Source: Globisporangium splendens (taxonomy: Eukaryota > Oomycota > Peronosporomycetes > Pythiales > Pythiaceae). From it: a stretch of DNA of 64,000 bases. Within the stretch, counting starts at the first letter, position 1. The number at the start of each line of letters is the position of its first letter. The position numbers and the translations under genes are program-made. Where the stretch lies: assembly GCA_006386115.1 (NCBI GenBank), contig VFIW01000159.1:1-64000 (forward strand). Direction: 5' to 3'. Shown one piece after another: positions 59,403-64,000 of this stretch. The notes under the pieces were generated by a model. That model was given only the letters and a program-made list of their open reading frames with translations, was not told the origin of the DNA and made no database searches.

Positions 59403-59705
59403 CCTGATGAGCATACCAGAGGAATCCTCCAAAATGACTGACAATGAGAACTCAGTGCAGCTGAAGACTTCAGTCTACGACCCGACCATCCAGTCAAACC
59501 ACCCGATGCATCACTCTCGACAGGACCTATATGCCCCCCGACACCTACAAATGAGGCTCCGACGGTTGCATTGTGATCGCAGTCTGAAGTTAAGCATCGC
59601 GCGGGTGCCTGGATTAGTCGAAGCCGTTGACATTCAACCTTCACAACAGCACATTCTCCCATCAGTGCAAAAATGGACATCCCAAGCAACTGCTCTACTC
59701 TGCGT

Positions 59706-60611
59706 TTAGGAAGAAATCGGAAACAAACGGACTCTGCGAACGAAGCTAACATCGGCGATCCAAAATGGATCACCAATTCCGCTGGAGACTCCCTTTTCTT
59801 GAACCACCATCTCTTCATCCTTGCACTGAAGCGCGACACAGTGCCCCTCCTTCGTCTTCGTGTAGGCGTGCACCAAGTACAACCCCTCCGGCATCTTCCC
59901 AGAGAATGCCAGAGCTGCTATCGCTTCCGGACCCTTCTTTTGACCGCAGTACCAATTCTTCTTCTTGAATGTGTCGAGATCGATTCTCCACCCCACCTTC
60001 GGTACTTCATCACGGAGAAATCGAACAAGCTTCGTGAACTTCAATCCTCTCGAGCGAGACGACGGAACGATACGATCACTGCCCTTTACAGAAAGGCAAT
60101 TGATGAAGGCCCGACCAACCTTCTCCAGAGCCACTGCCTCTTCGTGAAGGCCAATCATCTCGAATAGGGTGGCCACAGCATGTACAGCGCAATCGTCTCC
60201 ATGATTGGCAGCCATGAATCTCATCGCCGGAACATCTCGATGGATGAACTCGGCGTATGTGATCCTCTTGTCTGGGTACTTGCCAATGTACCGCTCGTAC
60301 AACTAGACAAGTTCGGCACACCCTTCAAGGTCTCTCACATCCTTCCAGGACTTCGAACCATCGTCCCAGGTCACCAAGTACTGGCGCTGTCCATTCTCCT
60401 CCCGGTGATCGGAGACGCGGACTACCTCGAACTCCTCCTCAGAAACCACATCGGAGCTGGCGTCCGAATCTTCAGACTCGGGGACAGCAACCGCGCGCCT
60501 CTTCTTTCGAGGTCGGAGGTCAACATCATGCTGCACAACACGCTTGGAGCGAGTTCGCACCGAGTCCGAATGCTGCGATGCCATAGAGTGAACCTGCAGT
60601 GGTGAGGACAA
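59706..60611 (-). pseudogene. Chromo-like plus cysteine-peptidase-like ORF split by one TAG
   Basis: Two same-frame segments, 60611-60306 and 60302-59706, are separated by a single TAG (60303-60305). Residues 1-60 are basic with KRVVQHDVDLRPRKKRR. Then a chromodomain-like motif (FEVVRVSDHR, QYLVTWDDGSKSWKDV) whose C-terminal helix (CAELV-stop-LYERYI) contains the TAG. The second part shows a candidate Cys nucleophile (GDDCAVHAVATLF) and a candidate His (EGHCVALQ), spaced like C39/OTU-type peptidases, ending RLFPISS. I infer a transposon- or virus-derived accessory protein, inactivated by nonsense. It converges on the LINE with about 300 bp between. Confidence 0.55.
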
Positions 60612-61080
60612 CGACTGCGACGATGTGGGTGACGAAGTGCGCGGCGAGTGCGGAGACTGCGGAGAGGGCGACTAAACTGTGGAGAGCGCGACAGTGAGTG
60701 CGGCGACGGCACGTTTGTGGTCGTCGCAACCTTCTCACGTCGAAATGTGATCCGACCCCTACGAGAGAAGATCGGAGAACATGGTAAACTAACCGACCTG
60801 TTTCGAGGTACGGAAAGCTTACCGTAAAGTATCGGACGACAATGGGATCAAACCCAGGTTCTCAAGGATCCAGAGCACAGAACCTACAAACTGAGCTACA
60901 GACCGAAACATACCTGAATGACAGAAAAGTCCAACCTGGTACTTCCTACAAATACCCAATAAGCCACTCCTACACGGAAACGCAGTGTATATTATACACG
61001 TATATTATCCAAAATTAGCTATAGTTAGGTAGATTGAGTAGTCACTCCGTCTAATTCTAGTAATATAGACAACCTTTCAA
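60612..61080. other. Intergenic region with degenerate tRNA-like sequence
   Basis: About 470 bp. On the minus strand near 60906-60846 there is a TAGCTCAGTTTGTAG box-A-like and GGGTTTGATCCC box-B-like sequence, but acceptor and D stems do not pair; likely a tRNA-derived repeat remnant. No coding sequence. Confidence 0.35.
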
Positions 61081-61731
61081 CTGAGCTAGACGGGCATGAG
61101 TGCCTCTTGCACCACCCACAGCTCACGCGATCGAGTCCCGCTATGGTCTCTCGGAAAACACACACACACACACAGGGTTTGCATCAAAAATAAAGTGGTC
61201 AAAAGAGATTGACTCTATAAAATAATAACCTGTAAGAAGTGGTGGAAGAATTGTCGGTCTGAGTTCCCCCGCTCCGAACCAGTGACGAGGGGTTGCACAA
61301 AATCAATACTCAAAGAGCCAAATGACGCAATAGAAGTACACTGAGTAGGCGAAAGCGCAGTGAGTCAGTCAGTGCCAAGATCGGTCAAGTAGTCCGAGTA
61401 CCTCGGCAGTGTGGTGGCTCGCAAGTACCCGAGCGGGAGCTTTGACTCAAGAGCGAGTAGGTACTCGGTCGCGAAAGAGAAGAGAAGAGAAGATGTGTTG
61501 GGTCGCGGTGAGACTGAAATGCTCGAGAGGATGGATGTATTGAAGTGTGCGGTAGCGAGACGCGGCACTGTATGCACAGGTGGTGTGTGTGTGTGTGATT
61601 GAGCAGCAGGCTGATGGGATGGTGCGAATGAGGGAGCGGTAGTGATGTGTGCATGTGTCAAAAATGAGGATGGCTGTGTTACTTCAGGAGTGGGACGGTG
61701 ATCAAAGAGATGATAGATCGATTAAAGAGAT

Positions 61732-61804
61732 CGCCCCCCGTGGGGCTCGAACCCACGACCACTGGCTTAAAAGGCCAGCGCTCTACCGACTGAGCTAGAC
61801 GGGC
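61732..61804 (-). tRNA. tRNA-Lys(UUU), array copy 1
   Basis: Minus strand, 72 nt plus discriminator G. The acceptor GCCCGTC pairs with GGGGGGC apart from a G5-G68 mismatch. D arm TAGCTCAGTCGGTAGAGC, anticodon stem CTGGC/GCCAG around loop CTTTTAA (anticodon UUU), T arm GTGGG-TTCGAGC-CCCAC. Boxes A and B are intact. No intron. The nearest oligo-T on the sense strand is about 65 nt downstream. Confidence 0.85.
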
Positions 61805-62431
61805 ATGAGTGCCTCTTGCACCACCCACAGCTCACGCGATCGAGTCCCGCTATGGTCTCTCGGAAAACACACACACACACACACAGGGTTTGCATCAAAA
61901 ATAAAGTGGTCAAAAGAGATTGACTCTATAAAATAATAACCTGTAAGAAGTGGTGGAAGAATTGTCGGTCTGAGTTCCCCCGCTCCGAACCAGTGACGAG
62001 GGGTTGCACAAAATCAATACTCAAAGAGCCAAATGACGCAATAGAAGTACACTGAGTAGGCGAAAGCGCAGTGAGTCAGTCAGTGCCAAGATAGGTCAAG
62101 TAGTCCGAGTACCTCGGCAAGTGTGGTGTCTCGCAAGTACAACGAGGCGGAGCTTGACTCCAGGCGAGTAGGTACGCGTCGCGAAAGAGAATAGAAGAGA
62201 AGATGTTTGGTCGCGGTGAGACTGAAATGCTCGAGGAGGATGGGGTTTGGAAGTTTGCGTCAGCGAGAACGCGCACTGTATTCACAGGTGTGTGTGTTTT
62301 TGTGATGAGCAGCAGGCTGATTTATTTTGCGAAGAGGGAGCGGTAGTGTTGTGCATGTGTCCAAAATGAGGATTGCTGTTTACTCAGGGAGTGGACAGGG
62401 TGATCAAAGAGATGATAATCGTTAACGAGAT

Positions 62432-62500
62432 CGCCCCCCGTGGCTGAGACCCACGACCACTGCTAAAAGGCCGCGCTCTAACCTCCTGAGCTAGACGGGC
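62432..62500 (-). pseudogene. Degenerate tRNA-Lys, array copy 2
   Basis: Same position in the unit, but with lost bases in the T arm (GTGGGTCTCAGCCAC) and anticodon stem and an altered D arm (TCAGGAGGTTAGAGC). Either a decayed copy or sequence errors, since the surrounding unit shows the same indel pattern. Confidence 0.6.
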
Positions 62501-63136
62501 ATGAGTGCCTCTTGCACCACCCACAGCTCAACGCCGATCGAGTCCCCTCCCTATGGTCTCTCGAAAACGCACCCCACACACACAGGGTTTTGCATCAAAA
62601 ATAAAGTGGTTCAAAAGAGGATTGACTCTATAAAATACTAACCTTTAAAAGTGGTGGAAGAATTGTCGTCTGAGTTCCCCCGCTCCTCACGAACCAGTGA
62701 CGAGGGTTGCACAAATCAATACTCAAAGACCATGACGCATAGAAGTACAACTGAGTAAGGCTCACGCAGTGTATAGTCAGTGCCAAGCTCTGGTTCCAAG
62801 TATTCCGAGTAACCTCGGCCGTGTGGTGGCTCGCAAGTGACCCGAGCGGGAGCTTTGCTCAGACGAGTAGAGTGCTCGGTCTCGAACGAGATATAAGAGA
62901 AATGTGTTGGGTCGCGGTGAGACTGAATGCTGAGTAGTATGTATGTATTGAGTGTGCGGTAGCGAGACCGGCACTGGTATGCACATTTGTTGTGTGTGTG
63001 TGTGATATGGAGCACATGCGATGGATGGTGCGAATGGAGGGATCGTGTGATGTGTGCATGTGTCAAAAATGAGGATGGCTGTGTTACTTCAGGAGTGGGA
63101 CGGTGATCAAAGAGATGATAGATCGATTAAAGAGAT

Positions 63137-63209
63137 CGCACCCCGTGGGGCTCGAACCCACGACCACTGGCTTAAAAGGCCAGCGCTCTACCGACTGAGC
63201 TAGACGGGC
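63137..63209 (-). tRNA. tRNA-Lys(UUU), array copy 3
   Basis: As copy 1 but the 3' acceptor strand is GGGGTGC, adding a C3-U70 mismatch to the G5-G68 one. D, anticodon and T arms are intact with anticodon UUU. It lies just right of the indel-rich block. Confidence 0.75.
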
Positions 63210-63852
63210 ATGAGTGCCTCTTGCACCACCCACAGCTCACGCGATCGAGTCCCGCTATGGTCTCTCGGAAAACACACACACACACACACAGGGTTTGCAT
63301 CAAAAATAAAGTGGTCAAAAGAGATTGACTCTATAAAATAATAACCTGTAAGAAGTGGTGGAAGAATTGTCGGTCTGAGTTCCCCCGCTCCGAACCAGTG
63401 ACGAGGGGTTGCACAAAATCAATACTCAAAGAGCCAAATGACGCAATAGAAGTACACTGAGTAGGCGAAAGCGCAGTGAGTCAGTCAGTGCCAAGATCGG
63501 TCAAGTAGTCCGAGTACCTCGGCAGTGTGGTGGCTCGCAAGTACCCGAGCGGGAGCTTTGACTCAAGAGCGAGTAGGTACTCGGTCGCGAAAGAGAAGAG
63601 AAGAGAAGAGAAGATGTGTTGGGTCGCGGTGAGACTGAAATGCTCGAGAGGATGGATGTATTGAAGTGTGCGGTAGCGAGACGCGGCACTGTATGCACAG
63701 GTGGTGTGTGTGTGTGTGATTGAGCAGCAGGCTGATGGGATGGTGCGAATGAGGGAGCGGTAGTGATGTGTGCATGTGTCAAAAATGAGGATGGCTGTGT
63801 TACTTCAGGAGTGGGACGGTGATCAAAGAGATGATAGATCGATTAAAGAGAT

Positions 63853-63925
63853 CGCCCCCCGTGGGGCTCGAACCCACGACCACTGGCTTAAAAGGCCAGC
63901 GCTCTACCGACTGAGCTAGACGGGC
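63853..63925 (-). tRNA. tRNA-Lys(UUU), array copy 4
   Basis: Identical to copy 1 in all arms, anticodon UUU, same acceptor mismatch. The array continues beyond the window. Confidence 0.85.
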
Positions 63926-64000
63926 ATGAGTGCCTCTTGCACCACCCACAGCTCACGCGATCGAGTCCCGCTATGGTCTCTCGGAAAACACACACACACA

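Larger units (their letters stand above)
61081..64000. repeat. Tandem array of about 0.7-kb tRNA-Lys-bearing units
   Basis: Using the end of GACGGGC as border, units are 61096-61804 (709 bp), 61805-62500 (696), 62501-63209 (709), 63210-63925 (716) and a partial one from 63926 to the window edge. The first partial copy begins inside the tRNA at 61081. Each unit contains a (CA)n tract, a GAAGA minisatellite, a GTGTGTG tract and one tRNA-Lys-like gene on the minus strand. Copies 1 and 4 are nearly identical; the block about 62090-63058 is full of small indels. The unit reading frames carry no plausible protein. Confidence 0.9.

Noticed and set aside
60846..60906. tRNA-like sequence on the minus strand with box A and box B resemblance
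   Set aside because: The acceptor and D stems do not pair and the T stem has several mismatches; more likely a tRNA-derived repeat remnant than a gene.
61365..61661. Minus-strand ORF of about 98 codons in the repeat unit (recurs at 63501-63782)
   Set aside because: Composed of simple-repeat translation (His/Thr/Pro), broken in the other units; a by-product of the array.
61081..64000. CRISPR-like array
   Set aside because: The repeats are about 700 bp units with tRNA genes in a eukaryotic genome; no short direct repeats with spacers.

Overview
The window looks like nuclear DNA of an oomycete (Phytophthora/Pythium-type stramenopile). Reasons: compact genes with many short introns (about 47-120 nt, mostly GTACG/GTAAG/GTGCG donors and TAG/CAG acceptors), tight divergent and convergent gene pairs, a ciliary gene (TMEM138) as expected for an organism with flagellated zoospores, a bZIP with a substituted basic-region asparagine, and chromodomain Ty3/gypsy elements. 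No species can be named from the sequence alone.

Layout. 1-2135: 3' part of a Ty3/gypsy pol, cut by an LTR-like sequence (2136-2371). 2372-18609: two nearly identical chromodomain gypsy elements in tail-to-tail inverted orientation, A on + (2372-10967) and a 3'-truncated B on - (10968-18609), giving inverted arms of about 7 kb around a central LTR. Sense pol is broken in both copies, at different places. An antisense reading frame (609 codons in A) next to the 3' LTR stays open in both. 18610-20532: repeat remnants and AT-rich sequence.

20533-54545 is a gene-dense euchromatic block: methionine aminopeptidase 1 (apparent frameshift), TMEM138, EXO1, a TEY-type MAP kinase, DPH1, a bZIP factor, a ZRANB2-like zinc-finger/RS protein, an unknown signal-peptide protein, mitochondrial ribosomal protein uL1m, biotin-protein ligase, a katanin p60-like ATPase lacking the Walker A segment, a Ser/Gln-rich unknown, a TLC-domain membrane protein, a RING-H2 protein, proteasome subunit Rpt2, a PH-domain protein, a WW + double-stranded-RNA-binding protein resembling animal DGCR8/Pasha, and a coiled-coil protein. 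Exon boundaries were placed by reading splice sites and checked for phase consistency; all are predictions.

55276-64000 is repeat-rich again: a LINE ORF2 (endonuclease + reverse transcriptase), an opposing ORF with a chromo-like and a cysteine-peptidase-like region interrupted by one TAG, and a tandem array of about 0.7-kb units each carrying a tRNA-Lys(UUU)-like gene, running off the window end.

The most notable points are the DGCR8-like gene (a candidate Microprocessor-type small-RNA factor outside animals), the antisense gene of the gypsy element, the giant inverted repeat (a potential double-stranded RNA source), and the katanin gene with its ATP-binding segment deleted.
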